Assembly (NCBI RefSeq): GCF_016811235.1 | Contig: NZ_JAFBID010000002.1 | Coordinates: 1-64,000, forward strand | Length of the DNA stretch: 64,000 bases | Source of the DNA: Microvirga arabica | Lineage (GTDB): Bacteria; Pseudomonadota; Alphaproteobacteria; Rhizobiales; Beijerinckiaceae | Reading direction: 5' to 3' | Part shown: positions 1 to 9,492 of the stretch, in pieces | Numbering within the stretch: the first letter of the stretch is position 1 | Layout: the number at the start of each line of letters is the position of its first letter | Translations under genes and position numbers: made by a program | Notes under the pieces: generated by a model | Databases searched by the model: none | Seen by the model: the letters and a program-made list of their open reading frames with translations, nothing else | What the model was told of the DNA's origin: nothing

Positions 1-180
1 GTCACCGGGCCGGCACCGCTTGTCCGCCTAAAGAAGCCGTGCGCGAAGAGGCACCTCGGCTCTTCCATTCTCACCACACCACATCGAGCCGGGCTGCCCG
101 TCGCGCCACCCTCGATCCTACCCACAGGCTCGCAGCCCACAGGCTGCGGGCCACACGGTGCTGGCTCTTTGACAGAGACC

Positions 181-305
181 GTCATCCCGGACGGCGAAGC
201 CTAGCCCGGGATCCATAACCGCCGACGTTTCAGGAGAAGGCGAGTAGCACCGCACCTCATTCTGCATCGTCGGCGGTTATGGATCCCCGCCTGCGCGGGG
301 ATGAC
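181..305. repeat. Nested palindromic intergenic repeat
   Basis: Outer arms GTCATCCC (181-188) and GGGATGAC (298-305) enclose a perfect 18-bp inverted repeat (209-226 against 269-286) that begins GGATCCATAACC. It resembles REP/RPE-type elements of alphaproteobacteria. The flanking 1-180 and 306-393 contain no gene that I can support. Confidence 0.75.
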
Positions 306-393
306 AGCGTTGAGTGTCACGCGCCATATCCTGCCAACGATCCCGGGTTCTGCTGCGCAGCCCCGGGATGATGCTCTTAAACGAGGAGCCTTC

Positions 394-1296
394 TCACTCC
401 TTCACCCACTCTCGAATCAGGTGGTTCGCAATCGCGATCGGGGCCGGCGCCAGGAATTCCTCGTGGGTGCCCTCCAGCATGCGCCGGATGTCGTCCTTGG
501 TGAACCAGCGGGCGTCCTCCAGTTCCTCGCCGTCGAAGGCGATGTCGTCGGTGAGCGCCTCACCGATGCAGCCGATCATGACGTTCGACGGGAAGGGCCA
601 GGGCTGGGAGGCGAGATAGCGCACCGCACCCACCCGGATGCCGGCCTCCTCGAAGGTTTCCCGCCGCACCGCATCCTCGATGGTCTCGCCCGGCTCCAGG
701 AAACCGGCCAGGCAGGAATACATCTTCTCCGGAAAGCGCGGCTGGCGGCCCATCAGGCACTTCTCGCCGCTTGTCACCAGCATGATGACCACCGGGTCGG
801 TGCGCGGGAAATGCTGCGCTCCGCAGGCCGCGCAATCGCGGCGAAAGCCTGCCTGAGCCGCTTGCGTCGGGGCGCCGCAATTGGCGCAGAAGCGGTGGCG
901 CCGGTGCCAGTCGAGCAGGGACTTCGCCATGGCGAGCATCCCGAGTTCCTCGGCCGGCACGAGGCCGCGCATCGCGATGGAGCGCAGGTCGACGGCGGCG
1001 AAGACCGGATCGTCCTGGAACAGCTCGGCGGCTTCGGGGGCCGCAAGCGTCGCCACCACCGGGCGGTCGTTCAGGGTGCCGAGAAACACCTGTTCCTGAT
1101 GGGCCGGAAGGCGCCTGAGGATCGCGGCGGGCAGGAGGCTCGTTCCCGGCTCTCCCGTCTGCAGGATCGGCAGGTCGCCAGCCAGGACGACCATGGCGGT
1201 CCAGGGATTGGCCACCGCATTGGCGATTGCCTCCGGGTCCCGCTCCGCGCTGTGGCGGACGAGCGGGTTCGTGATGTAGGCAATGGGTCGGGTCAT
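394..1296 (-). CDS. nudC: NAD(H) pyrophosphatase / RNA deNADding Nudix hydrolase NudC
   Basis: Cleaves NADH to NMNH and AMP and, in characterised members, removes NAD caps from RNA. The 300-residue protein has the full NudC layout: an N-terminal domain, a four-cysteine zinc ribbon (Cys137, 140, 155, 158), the Nudix box at about 198-220 (G-x5-E-x7-RETFEEAG), and the NudC-specific SQPWPFP motif at about 230-236. ATG at 1296 is chosen because AGGA lies 7 bases upstream; a TTG at 1314 would instead overlap the HIT gene by 4 bp. It follows the HIT gene and is probably co-transcribed with it. Confidence 0.93.
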   Translation of the reverse strand: MTRPIAYITNPLVRHSAERDPEAIANAVANPWTAMVVLAGDLPILQTGEPGTSLLPAAILRRLPAHQEQVFLGTLNDRPVVATLAAPEAAELFQDDPVFAAVDLRSIAMRGLVPAEELGMLAMAKSLLDWHRRHRFCANCGAPTQAAQAGFRRDCAACGAQHFPRTDPVVIMLVTSGEKCLMGRQPRFPEKMYSCLAGFLEPGETIEDAVRRETFEEAGIRVGAVRYLASQPWPFPSNVMIGCIGEALTDDIAFDGEELEDARWFTKDDIRRMLEGTHEEFLAPAPIAIANHLIREWVKE

Positions 1297-1310
1297 AAGT
1301 CGATCCTGGG

Positions 1311-1721
1311 TCAAGCCGCCGCGAAAAGAGTGGCGGCGCGCTCGATCAGGGCAGAGGCCGCGTGAGGAGGGTAGGGGGTCCGGGTGCCGTGCCCCCAGAC
1401 GGGACCGGGCCAGGCCGGGTCGGAGCGGAAGCGTCCGACCACATGCACATGAAGCTGCGAGACGATATTACCGAGCGCACCCACATTCACCTTGTCTGGC
1501 TGCGAGAGCTCCAGCATCACCCTCGTGGCGATGCGGATCTCCTGCATCAGCTGGACGGATTGCTCCTCGGACAGGTCCGTCAGTTCGCTTAACCCCTCGA
1601 CCCGCGGCACCAGCACGAACCAGGGAAAGCGTGCATCGTTCAGCAGCAGGACCGAGGAGAGGGCGAGGTCGCCGACCGGGATCGTGTCGGCTTCGAGCCG
1701 GGAATCGAGCTGGAATGTCAT
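1311..1721 (-). CDS. HIT-family protein (histidine triad hydrolase)
   Basis: Small histidine-triad protein of 136 residues. The HIT signature appears as LHVHVVGR near residue 95, and the N-terminal part (LLLNDARFPWFVLVPR) is typical of bacterial HIT proteins that hydrolyse nucleoside phosphoramidates or dinucleotides; the substrate cannot be told from sequence. The ATG at 1721 begins a conserved-looking MTFQLDSRL. An upstream extension of 51 codons runs through a palindromic repeat and is rejected. It directly precedes nudC on the same strand with a gap of about 15 bp. Confidence 0.88.
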   Translation of the reverse strand: MTFQLDSRLEADTIPVGDLALSSVLLLNDARFPWFVLVPRVEGLSELTDLSEEQSVQLMQEIRIATRVMLELSQPDKVNVGALGNIVSQLHVHVVGRFRSDPAWPGPVWGHGTRTPYPPHAASALIERAATLFAAA

Positions 1722-1775
1722 GAGGCTATGTAACCGAGCCCGCGGCATCCTGTCAGCCACTCTCGGCATGCACCT

Positions 1776-1876
1776 CAGTGTCATCCCCGGCGAGCAGAGC
1801 GAGGGAAGGCGATCCACTTGCGAACGCGGCGCTATGGATCCCCTTCCCGGTCCTGCGACCGCCGGGGATGACACTG
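1776..1876. repeat. Palindromic intergenic repeat
   Basis: A perfect 17-bp inverted repeat, CAGTGTCATCCCCGGCG at 1776-1792 and its complement at 1860-1876, encloses GGATCCCC-containing sequence. The outer GTCATCCC element is shared with the repeat at 181-305, so both probably belong to one family. Confidence 0.75.
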
Positions 1877-1953
1877 AAGCGTGGTGGACAGCGGGGATGA
1901 GGTCAGAGGCGGCCCGTTTCCAACTTGCGTTTCGGGGCCGATGCCCTCATATA

Positions 1954-2058
1954 GCCGGTGGGAGGTTGGCGAGGGACGTCTCACTCGCCAACCGGGTCAG
2001 GTCCGGAAGGAAGCAGCCCTAACGAGACCGAACGGGTCTTCGTCCAGCCTCCCACCCA
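1954..2058 (+). ncRNA. ffs: Signal recognition particle 4.5S RNA
   Basis: The signature GTCAGGTCCGGAAGGAAGCA lies at about 1998-2017, which is the conserved Ffh-binding loop of small bacterial SRP RNA. The ends pair: GGTGGGAGGTTGG (1957-1969) with CCAGCCTCCCACC (2044-2056). With Ffh the RNA targets nascent membrane proteins to FtsY/SecYEG. The location just upstream of dnaX is the usual one in alphaproteobacteria. The ends are approximate. Confidence 0.93.
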
Positions 2059-2084
2059 AAAATTTCTCCAAAGCCTTGCAGTCG

Positions 2085-3908
2085 ATGGACGATACCACAG
2101 CCGGCACGCCCCTGAACGACGAGCCGGCCCTGCCGGGCTTCCCCGCCGCGCCAGAACCGGCGGCCGCGAAGGCCTCGCCCTACCGCGTTCTTGCCCGCAA
2201 ATACCGCCCTCGCACCTTCGACGACCTGATCGGCCAGGAGGCGATGGTCCGCACCCTGTCGAACGCCTTCGAGACCGGCCGCATTCCCCAGGCCTGGATG
2301 CTCACGGGCGTTCGCGGCGTCGGCAAGACCACCACGGCGCGCATCCTGGCCCGTGGATTGAATTACCAGAAGCCCGACGGCTCCGGCGCTCCCACCATTC
2401 ACATGCCGGAACTCGGCGTCCATTGCGAAGCGATCATGGAATCGCGGCATGTGGACGTGCTGGAGATGGACGCGGCGTCGCACACCGGCATCGACGACGT
2501 CCGCCAGATCATCGACGGCATCCGCTACTCGCCGGTCTCGGCCCGCTACAAGGTCTACATCATCGACGAGGTCCACATGCTCTCGGAGAAGGCGTTCAAC
2601 GCCTTCCTGAAGACGCTTGAGGAGCCGCCGCCGCACGCGAAGTTCATCTTCGCCACCACCGAAATTCGCAAAGTGCCCGTCACGATCCTGTCCCGCTGCC
2701 AGCGCTTCGACCTGCGCCGCATCGAGGCCGACAAGCTCGTGGGTCATTTGAGCCGCATCTGCGACGCCGAGGGCGTGAAGGCCGACCAGGAGGCGCTGGC
2801 TGCCATCGCCCGTGCGGCGGAAGGTTCGGCGCGCGATTCCCTGTCGCTGATGGATCAGGCCATTGCGCACGGCGCCGGCGTGGTCACGCCCGACACCGTG
2901 CGCGACATGCTCGGCCTTGCCGACCGCAGCCAGGTCATCGATCTCTTCGAGGCCATCATGCGCGGCGACGTGCCGGCGGCTTTCGCTGGACTGCGCTCGC
3001 AATACGATGCCGGCGCGGATCCGGCCGTGATCCTGTCGGATCTCGCGGCCTTCTCGCACATCGTCACCCGCCTCAAGCTGATCGCGGAAGCCGCCAGGGA
3101 TCCGGCGCTCTCCGAGATCGAGCGCACCCGCGGCATGGATTATGCCGCAAAGCTTTCTGTGCGCACATTGTCCCGCGCCTGGCAGATTCTCTTGAAGGGC
3201 ATCCCCGAGGTTCAGGCGTCGAACCGCCCGATTGCCGCCGCCGAGATGGTGCTCGTGCGCCTCGCCTATGCGGCCGATCTGCCGACGCCGGACGAGGCGC
3301 TGCGTGCCCTGAAGGACGGCGCTCCGCTGCCCACAGGCGGCCCGGCTCCTGCGCCGTCGCGGCCATCGGGCCCCGCCACCTCTGGCAATATGGCTTTGGC
3401 AACATCGCAGCCTCAGCCGCAACCGCGCGCTCAGCCGGCGCCGGCTGAGCCGACCATGCGGCTTCGCCGCTTCGAGGACGTGGTGGCGCTGGCCGGCGAG
3501 AAGCGCGAAATCGTTCTGAAGGCGGCGTTGGAGCGCGACGTGCGCCTCGTGCGCTTCGAGGAGGGCCGGATCGAGCTCAGCCTCACGGAGACCGGCAGTC
3601 GCACCATCGCCAACGATCTCACCCGCGCGCTTCAGCAATGGACCGGCGAGCGCTGGATGGTGGCGCTCTCGTCAGAAGAGGGCGCGCCGACCCTGCACGA
3701 AAAGGCAGTCGCCGCCGAACGCGAGCGCAAAGAGGGAGCGGCCAATCATCCGCTCGTGCAGGCCGTGCTCTCCAAGTTTCCCGGCGCGCAGATCGTGAAC
3801 GTGATCGAGCGTTCCGAGAAGGCCGGCGAGGATGCGGAAACTGAGATCCTCGGCGAAGAGGATGCCGCTGCTGCGCACGAGACTGAAGAAGACGACGATC
3901 TGTTTTAA
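2085..3908 (+). CDS. dnaX: DNA polymerase III subunits tau/gamma
   Basis: Clamp-loader ATPase that loads the beta clamp and tethers the polymerase cores. The 607-residue protein has Walker A GVRGVGKT at about 75-82, the DEVH Walker B box at 161-164, an SRCQR sensor/arginine-finger motif near 208, a proline/alanine-rich linker at about 410-450, and a C-terminal tau region. Only one cysteine (Cys114) remains where E. coli has a four-cysteine zinc module; I recall the same loss in related Rhizobiales. ATG 2085 is chosen because in-frame starts further upstream would make the gene overlap the SRP RNA. It heads a dnaX-ybaB-recR recombination/replication set. Confidence 0.95.
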   Translation: MDDTTAGTPLNDEPALPGFPAAPEPAAAKASPYRVLARKYRPRTFDDLIGQEAMVRTLSNAFETGRIPQAWMLTGVRGVGKTTTARILARGLNYQKPDGSGAPTIHMPELGVHCEAIMESRHVDVLEMDAASHTGIDDVRQIIDGIRYSPVSARYKVYIIDEVHMLSEKAFNAFLKTLEEPPPHAKFIFATTEIRKVPVTILSRCQRFDLRRIEADKLVGHLSRICDAEGVKADQEALAAIARAAEGSARDSLSLMDQAIAHGAGVVTPDTVRDMLGLADRSQVIDLFEAIMRGDVPAAFAGLRSQYDAGADPAVILSDLAAFSHIVTRLKLIAEAARDPALSEIERTRGMDYAAKLSVRTLSRAWQILLKGIPEVQASNRPIAAAEMVLVRLAYAADLPTPDEALRALKDGAPLPTGGPAPAPSRPSGPATSGNMALATSQPQPQPRAQPAPAEPTMRLRRFEDVVALAGEKREIVLKAALERDVRLVRFEEGRIELSLTETGSRTIANDLTRALQQWTGERWMVALSSEEGAPTLHEKAVAAERERKEGAANHPLVQAVLSKFPGAQIVNVIERSEKAGEDAETEILGEEDAAAAHETEEDDDLF

Positions 3909-3923
3909 AACAAGGATGCGGTC

Positions 3924-4244
3924 ATGAAGGACATCATGGGACTGATGAAGCAGGCTCAGGCCATGCAGCAGAAGCTGCAGGACGCCCAGGTCGAGCTCGA
4001 CACCCTGGAGGTCGACGGCACCGCCGGCGGCGGCGTCGTGACCGTGAAGGTAACAGGCAAGGGCAATCTCAAGTCGATCAACATCGACCCCTCGCTCATG
4101 AACCCGGACGAGAAAGAGATCCTCGAGGATCTCATCGTGGCCGCCATGAACGACGCCCGCGGCAAGGCCGAACGCGCCGCCCAGGAGCGCATGGAAAGCA
4201 TCACCAAGGGCCTGCCGCTGCCGCCCGGCCTGAAGCTGTTTTGA
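3924..4244 (+). CDS. ybaB: YbaB/EbfC nucleoid-associated protein
   Basis: A 106-residue dimeric DNA-binding protein of the YbaB/EbfC family. It starts MKDIMGLMKQAQAMQQKLQ, and the central strand region VTVKVTGKGNLKSINIDPSL is typical. It lies 15 bp after dnaX and ahead of recR, the conserved order in many bacteria, which suggests one transcript. It has no catalytic residues; the role is DNA binding and organisation. Confidence 0.93.
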   Translation: MKDIMGLMKQAQAMQQKLQDAQVELDTLEVDGTAGGGVVTVKVTGKGNLKSINIDPSLMNPDEKEILEDLIVAAMNDARGKAERAAQERMESITKGLPLPPGLKLF

Positions 4245-4248
4245 GCTG

Positions 4249-4296
4249 AGCATCGCGCGAAGAAGTGGATACCGGTTCTTCGCACCAAGCGATGCG
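4249..4296. repeat. Small palindromic repeat (AGCATCGC... type)
   Basis: Near-palindrome between ybaB and recR: AGCATCGCGCGAAGAAGTGG pairs imperfectly with CGGTTCTTCGCACCAAGCGATGC. It is related to the AGCATCGGACCCAAAAGTGG modules at 14953, 28132 and 44594 (same outer AGCATCG/CGATGC and a central AGTGG). Confidence 0.55.
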
Positions 4297-4316
4297 ACAT
4301 AAAAAAGAGAACCTGA

Positions 4317-4922
4317 ATGGCTCAGCACGTTGCCGGCCCCGAGATCGAGCGTCTGATTCAGCTTCTGGCCCGCTTGCCGGGCTTAGGCCCGCGCTCGGCG
4401 CGGCGCGCGGCGCTCCATCTCATCAAGAAGCGCGAGACGCTGCTCAATCCGTTGAGCGATGCCATGCGCATCGCCAACGAGCGCATCGTCGTGTGCTCGT
4501 CATGCGGCAATGTCGATACGTCTGAGCCCTGCACCATCTGCCGCGATGCCAAGCGCGATCCCTCCATCCTCGTGGTGGTGGAGGACGTGTCCGATCTCTG
4601 GGCGCTGGAGCGCTCGGGCGCCGTCAATGCCAAGTACCACGTGCTCGGCGGCGTGCTCTCGCCGCTCGATGGCGTGCGTCCCGAACACCTGAACCTGGAG
4701 CGCCTCGTTGCCCGTGTGTCGGAGCCCGGCGTGACGGAAGTGATTCTGGCTCTCAACGCCACGGTGGATGGGCAAACCACGGCTCACTACATCACCGAGC
4801 TGCTCGCGCATCTGCCCGTGAAGGTGACGAAGCTCGCCCACGGCGTGCCGGTCGGCGGCGAGCTCGATTATCTCGACGAAGGCACGCTCTCCGCAGCGAT
4901 CCGCCAGCGCACGTCGTTCTAA
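4317..4922 (+). CDS. recR: Recombination mediator RecR
   Basis: Acts with RecF/RecO to load RecA at gaps. The 201-residue protein has all parts of the family: an N-terminal helix-hairpin-helix ([11 protein letters not shown], 20-30), a C4 zinc finger (Cys60, 63, 72, 75), the Toprim domain beginning [15 protein letters not shown] at about 84, and a C-terminal [15 protein letters not shown] segment. The normal length indicates an intact gene. It ends the dnaX-ybaB-recR group. Confidence 0.96.
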   Translation: MAQHVAGPEIERLIQLLARLPGLGPRSARRAALHLIKKRETLLNPLSDAMRIANERIVVCSSCGNVDTSEPCTICRDAKRDPSILVVVEDVSDLWALERSGAVNAKYHVLGGVLSPLDGVRPEHLNLERLVARVSEPGVTEVILALNATVDGQTTAHYITELLAHLPVKVTKLAHGVPVGGELDYLDEGTLSAAIRQRTSF

Positions 4923-5007
4923 GAGAAACTTTATCCTCTTCACGTTATCATCGGCCTTGTGCTGGTGATCTCGATTGCATGAAACGCTGGAGTCTCTCAG
5001 CATCGAA

Positions 5008-5030
5008 ATGGCCGGATCAAGTCCGGCCAT
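5008..5030. terminator. Hairpin between convergent recR and sensor kinase genes
   Basis: Perfect 9-bp stem ATGGCCGGA/TCCGGCCAT with loop TCAAG. It sits between two convergent genes and could serve as a bidirectional stop, but it lacks a clear T-run, so it may only be a repeat. Confidence 0.4.
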
Positions 5031-5044
5031 GACCGCGTGGAACT

Positions 5045-6631
5045 TCACGCCGGAATGTCGAGCCGGAACACCGTGCCGCCCTCGGCCGTGAGGCTGAACT
5101 GGCCTCCGAGCTGCTGAGCGAAGGATCGGATGAGCTTCATGCCCAGCGACGAGGCATTGTCCGGCACATCCGACACGCCCTTGCCCGTATCACGAACGAC
5201 AATTTCGATCCGGCCGTCGATTCTGTGCGCCGAGACAAGAATGCTCCCGCCTTCGCCCGGTCCGAAGGCATGCTTGAACGCATTGGAAATCGCCTCTGTC
5301 ACGGCGAGCGCCAGCGGAGCGCCGCGGTCGAGATCGATCATGATCGGTTCGGCATCGAGGTCCACCGCAATCCCCCGGGCAGCCGCCCCATAAGTGGCGG
5401 ACAACTCGTGGATGAGTCGGCCAAGATAGTCCTGCAGATCGATCGTGCCGCCCGTATCCTTTCTGTAGAGGATGTCATGGATCAATCCGATGGAGCGCAG
5501 ACGGTCCTGCGTCTCCTGAAAGGCCGATTTAACGCCTGGATCCGAGAAGCGGCGGGCCTGCATCTGCAACAGGCTCGACGTGACCTGCAGGTTGTTCTTC
5601 ACCCGATGATGGATTTCCTGCAGCAGCATGACCTTGTCGGAAAGCGCCTTGCCGAGGCTCTCGTTCGCCAGCTGCAATTCCTTCTGCGTGGCCTCGGTCT
5701 GGTGGCTGAGCCGCACCCCGATCCAGGTGAGCCAGCAGAGCGCGACCAGCACGATGGCCGTGATCCCGGCGCTCCAGTAGAAGCCGGTCCTCCAGGCTGC
5801 CAGGGCCGTTGCCACCGGCACGCTGGCCGTGACGGTAACCGGCCAGCGCTCCAGGCGGCGGAAGGAGATGATGCGCTCGACGCCGTCCCCCATATCGTTG
5901 GCGCGGTAGGTTCCGCTGCGCTGTCCCTCCATCTCGTTGAAGAGCGCCGTGTGGCTGACGCCCGTGTCCGTCTGGTTCGGCGCGAGACCGGTGCGCGCAA
6001 TGACGCGGCCATCTCGGCCCCAGAGACCGAGAATGACGTTGTCATCCTCGATGTCGGGCCGTGAAATCTCCTGCAGGAAGGCCGGGCGCAGGGCGACTTG
6101 CGCGACTCCGTCGAAATCGCCGTTCAGATCGGGAATGCGCCGGGAATAGGTATAGAGGATTTCCTTGGCGAGCCGGCCGACGATGGCGCCGCCCACGAAG
6201 CTTTCAGCCCCGGCTCGGTGGGCCTTGAACCAGGACCGATCCGCAAAGCTCACTGAATCCCCCAGCTGCGGGATCGATACACCGACCACTTTGCTGTCCC
6301 GGTCGATGATCAGGAACAAATCGCTGGCGGAGGATCTCTGCGTCAATCCGGCGAGATACTGGCTGGCGTCGGTCGTTTCGCTCAAGGCGCCCACACCGCC
6401 TCTCAGACGCACATAGGCGATGATGTCGTTGAGAAGGAGGTCGCTCGTCTCCAGGGTTCGCTTGGCATATTCCTCCATCAGGAGAGCGAGATCCTGCGTG
6501 GCCGCCTCGGCGCGATGTAAGGCGCTGCGGTATTCAAGCCACAGGAACGCCCCCCTGATCCCGATCACGGCCACGGCGAACAGAATCGCCGTGGCGTAGA
6601 GTACGCTGCGCATATCGCGGACGGGGATCAT
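5045..6631 (-). CDS. Membrane sensor histidine kinase, HisKA_2 type
   Basis: A 528-residue kinase with TM1 at about 9-31, a periplasmic dCache-like sensor region at about 35-280, TM2 at about 286-308, then a DHp segment carrying EIHHRVKNNLQ with the phosphoacceptor histidine at 341/342, and a HATPase domain (N box TEAISNAFKHAF, G box DTGKGVSD). The HHRVKNNLQ form is HisKA_2, a type often found in general-stress and light-sensing kinases of alphaproteobacteria. No response regulator is adjacent, so the partner and signal are unknown. ATG 6631 is followed by a second ATG at 6613. Confidence 0.9.
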   Translation of the reverse strand: MIPVRDMRSVLYATAILFAVAVIGIRGAFLWLEYRSALHRAEAATQDLALLMEEYAKRTLETSDLLLNDIIAYVRLRGGVGALSETTDASQYLAGLTQRSSASDLFLIIDRDSKVVGVSIPQLGDSVSFADRSWFKAHRAGAESFVGGAIVGRLAKEILYTYSRRIPDLNGDFDGVAQVALRPAFLQEISRPDIEDDNVILGLWGRDGRVIARTGLAPNQTDTGVSHTALFNEMEGQRSGTYRANDMGDGVERIISFRRLERWPVTVTASVPVATALAAWRTGFYWSAGITAIVLVALCWLTWIGVRLSHQTEATQKELQLANESLGKALSDKVMLLQEIHHRVKNNLQVTSSLLQMQARRFSDPGVKSAFQETQDRLRSIGLIHDILYRKDTGGTIDLQDYLGRLIHELSATYGAAARGIAVDLDAEPIMIDLDRGAPLALAVTEAISNAFKHAFGPGEGGSILVSAHRIDGRIEIVVRDTGKGVSDVPDNASSLGMKLIRSFAQQLGGQFSLTAEGGTVFRLDIPA

Positions 6632-6784
6632 TCGGCGGGAGCTCAGGTCCGAGGCTGTGGGCGGAACGGGTGCAGACAGGACCCTATGCTACGCCGTTGT
6701 CCGGTGTCCATATCATAGATCAGGTGACAGGCCCGCGCCCCGTTGCTAATCAGGCGGCAACGAAACCCTTGCTCCGAGCTTCTC

Positions 6785-7630
6785 ATGTCCACCACCGACC
6801 TCGCCCATACGATCGATGCCGCCTGGGAAGACCGGGCCAATGTCAGCCCCACCACGACGGGCGCCGTGCGCGAGGCCGTGGAAGAGGCCATGAGCCTGCT
6901 CGATTCCGGCAAGGCCCGTGTGGCCGAAAAGACGGCCGGCGGGGAGTGGCAGGTCCATCAATGGCTGAAGAAGGCCGTGCTGCTCTCCTTCCGTCTCAAC
7001 GACATGGAAGTGATCGGCGGCGGGCCGGGCGAGGCCACCTGGTGGGACAAGGTGCCGTCCAAGTTCGCTGGCTGGGGCGAGAACCGCTTTCGTGCTGCCG
7101 GTTTTCGCGCCGTGCCGAACTGCACCGTGCGCCGCGGCGCCTATATCGCGCCCGGCGTGGTGCTGATGCCGTCCTTCGTCAACCTCGGCGCCTATGTGGA
7201 CGAGAACACCATGGTCGACACCTGGGCGACGGTGGGCTCCTGCGCCCAGATCGGCAAGAACGTGCACCTCTCCGGCGGCGTCGGCATCGGCGGCGTGCTG
7301 GAGCCGCTCCAGGCCAATCCCACCATCATCGAGGACAACTGCTTCATCGGCGCCCGCTCCGAGGTGGTGGAAGGCGTGGTCGTGGGCGAAGGCTCGGTGC
7401 TCTCCATGGGCGTGTTCCTCTCAGCCTCCACCAAGATCATCGACCGCAACACCGGCGAGGTTTTTGTGGGTCGCGTGCCGCCGTACTCGGTCGTCGTCCC
7501 CGGCTCGCTTCCCGGAAAGCCGCTCCCGGACGGCACCCCGGGTCCATCCCTCTACTGCGCCGTCATCGTGAAGCGCGTCGACGCCCAGACGCGGGCGAAG
7601 ACCGGCATCAACGAGCTGCTGCGCGACTGA
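6785..7630 (+). CDS. dapD: 2,3,4,5-tetrahydropyridine-2,6-dicarboxylate N-succinyltransferase
   Basis: Transfers succinyl from succinyl-CoA to tetrahydrodipicolinate in lysine and meso-diaminopimelate synthesis. The 281-residue length fits the family. It has the helical N-terminus, then a left-handed beta-helix of hexapeptide repeats from about residue 115 ([20 protein letters not shown]), with the active-site stretch [23 protein letters not shown] 6785 ([10 protein letters not shown]) fits homologues; an upstream 14-codon extension is unlikely. dapE follows after 4 bp, so the two steps are co-expressed. Confidence 0.96.
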   Translation: MSTTDLAHTIDAAWEDRANVSPTTTGAVREAVEEAMSLLDSGKARVAEKTAGGEWQVHQWLKKAVLLSFRLNDMEVIGGGPGEATWWDKVPSKFAGWGENRFRAAGFRAVPNCTVRRGAYIAPGVVLMPSFVNLGAYVDENTMVDTWATVGSCAQIGKNVHLSGGVGIGGVLEPLQANPTIIEDNCFIGARSEVVEGVVVGEGSVLSMGVFLSASTKIIDRNTGEVFVGRVPPYSVVVPGSLPGKPLPDGTPGPSLYCAVIVKRVDAQTRAKTGINELLRD

Positions 7631-7634
7631 TCCG

Positions 7635-8798
7635 ATGGAACCCTCGCCTCTCTTTCTCGCCCAATCGCTCCTGCGCTGCCCCTCCGTGACGCCGGAGGAG
7701 GGCGGGGCGCTCGCCTTCATCGAAGGCGTGCTGAAGGAGGCAGGGTTCGAGGTGCACCGGCCGGTCTTTTCCGAGCCCGGTACTCCGGATGTCGAGAACC
7801 TCTATGCCCGATATGGATCAGACGAGCCCTATTTGCTCTTTGCTGGCCACACCGATGTGGTCCCGCCCGGCGATGCGAGCCGCTGGAGCCATGACCCGTT
7901 CAGCGGCGAGATTCACGGCGGCGAGCTCTACGGGCGCGGCGCCGTCGACATGAAGGGCGGCATCGCCTGCATGATGGCGGCGGCGCTCGACTTCATCCAC
8001 GGCGATCCCGGGTTTAAGGGCTCCATCGGCTTCCTCATCACGGGAGACGAGGAGGGGCCAGCCATCAACGGCACGGTCAAGCTGCTCGAATGGGCGAAAG
8101 GCCGCGGCGAGCGCTTCGACCACTGCATCCTGGGCGAGCCCACCAACCCGAACCAGCTCGGCGACATGATCAAGATCGGCCGGCGCGGCTCGCTGACAGG
8201 CCGGATCGTCGTCGAGGGCTGCCAAGGGCACGTGGCCTATCCGCATCTGGCGGACAACCCGATTCCCGGGATGATGCGCCTGCTCTCAGGGCTGCTCAGC
8301 GAGCCGCTCGATCACGGCACGGAGCATTTCGACGCCTCGAACCTTGAGGTGACCACGGTCGATGTGGGCAACCCAGCCTCCAATGTCATCCCAGCCGAGG
8401 CGCGAGCAACGTTCAACATCCGCTTCAACGATCTCTGGACACCCCAAAGCCTGGAGGAGGAGATCGACCGCCGCCTGCGCGAGGCTGCCGGCAACACGGT
8501 GCGCTACCGCCTCACGATGGACCCGACCAATGCGGTTGCCTTCCTGACCCCGCCGAATGCCTTCGTGGGTTTCGTCGCAGACGCCATCAAGGCCGAGACC
8601 GGCTTTCAGCCGAAGCTCTCCACCACGGGCGGCACGTCGGACGCTCGCTTCATTGTGAAGGATTGCCCGGTGGTGGAGTTCGGCCTCGTCGGCCAGACCA
8701 TGCACCAGATCGACGAGCGGGTGCCCGTGGCCGATCTGGATCGTTTGACAGGGATTTACCGCAAGGTGCTCGACGCCTACTTCGCGGCCGCATCCTGA
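7635..8798 (+). CDS. dapE: Succinyl-diaminopimelate desuccinylase
   Basis: M20-family di-zinc hydrolase that removes succinate from N-succinyl-LL-diaminopimelate, giving LL-DAP for lysine and peptidoglycan. The 387-residue protein has the zinc-ligand motifs [34 protein letters not shown] and LGEPTN, and a late [11 protein letters not shown] with the last metal ligand. It is immediately downstream of dapD and probably translated from the same mRNA. Confidence 0.96.
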   Translation: MEPSPLFLAQSLLRCPSVTPEEGGALAFIEGVLKEAGFEVHRPVFSEPGTPDVENLYARYGSDEPYLLFAGHTDVVPPGDASRWSHDPFSGEIHGGELYGRGAVDMKGGIACMMAAALDFIHGDPGFKGSIGFLITGDEEGPAINGTVKLLEWAKGRGERFDHCILGEPTNPNQLGDMIKIGRRGSLTGRIVVEGCQGHVAYPHLADNPIPGMMRLLSGLLSEPLDHGTEHFDASNLEVTTVDVGNPASNVIPAEARATFNIRFNDLWTPQSLEEEIDRRLREAAGNTVRYRLTMDPTNAVAFLTPPNAFVGFVADAIKAETGFQPKLSTTGGTSDARFIVKDCPVVEFGLVGQTMHQIDERVPVADLDRLTGIYRKVLDAYFAAAS

Positions 8799-8901
8799 GC
8801 GCCCAAGCCTGACTATTTAGACTAAAGTCGGAAAGTGAGCGGAACGTTTTAGGACGTCCGTCCATTTGCGTGAGCAACCGTCTTCAAGGATGAGGCTGCT
8901 C

Positions 8902-9492
8902 ATGATCGTCACAGCGGATGAGGTCAATCGTTCGTTCAGGGGAACCCTGGATCTGCTCAACAGCAGGGTTGAGGGCCTGAAATCCTTCGACATGAGCGAG
9001 CGGGGCTTCTGGCGCTCCTTCACGGCGCTCTGGCTGACCCTTCCGGCCTATATCGTGTCCCTGGCCTTCGAGCGCCTGCGCCTCGGCCTGCTTCAGCCCG
9101 ACCGGTCGCTGCTTGGCAATCTCTGGCTGGATCTTGTGGTGGCCCTTGGCCATGTCGCAGGCTTCCTCGCCTTGCCAATCGCCATGATCTGGATCGCCCG
9201 CTGGTTCCGGCTCGAGAAGGCCTATGCGCCCTTCGTGATCGTCACGAACTGGATCTCCGCGGTCGGCATGCTGGTGCTCTCGGTGCCGGCCATGCTCATG
9301 CTGCTGGGCTGGGCCCCTCCCGGTCTCGCCAGCCTTTTCAGCCTTGCGTTTGCGGTCATCATCGTCCGGATGCAATGGTTCGCCACCAAGTCCACGCTGG
9401 GGCTCTCAAGCATGCCGGCGCTGGGCATCGTCATCCTCGGCATCGTGCTCAATTCCCTCGTGGGAATCGCCATGCGCGGCCTTCTAGGATAG
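8902..9492 (+). CDS. Conserved hypothetical integral membrane protein
   Basis: A 196-residue protein with about five hydrophobic segments (roughly residues 42-60, 70-100, 112-135, 140-160 and 170-192), a soluble N-terminus and no recognised catalytic motif. I do not recognise a specific family. The start at 8902 is preceded by GAGG about 5 bases upstream; an ATG at 8890 and a TTG at 8866 are alternatives. It overlaps the convergent truA by 9 bp. Confidence 0.7.
   Translation: MIVTADEVNRSFRGTLDLLNSRVEGLKSFDMSERGFWRSFTALWLTLPAYIVSLAFERLRLGLLQPDRSLLGNLWLDLVVALGHVAGFLALPIAMIWIARWFRLEKAYAPFVIVTNWISAVGMLVLSVPAMLMLLGWAPPGLASLFSLAFAVIIVRMQWFATKSTLGLSSMPALGIVILGIVLNSLVGIAMRGLLG

Noticed and set aside
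301-1365. 354-codon frame opposite nudC
   Set aside because: It runs antisense to a complete, motif-bearing nudC, lacks any domain, and starts inside a palindromic repeat; a GC-rich shadow.
1881-2084. Upstream extension of dnaX
   Set aside because: It would read through the SRP RNA gene; ATG 2085 gives the natural dnaX start.
2019-3638. 539-codon frame opposite dnaX
   Set aside because: Antisense shadow of a well-conserved gene, with no protein motif.
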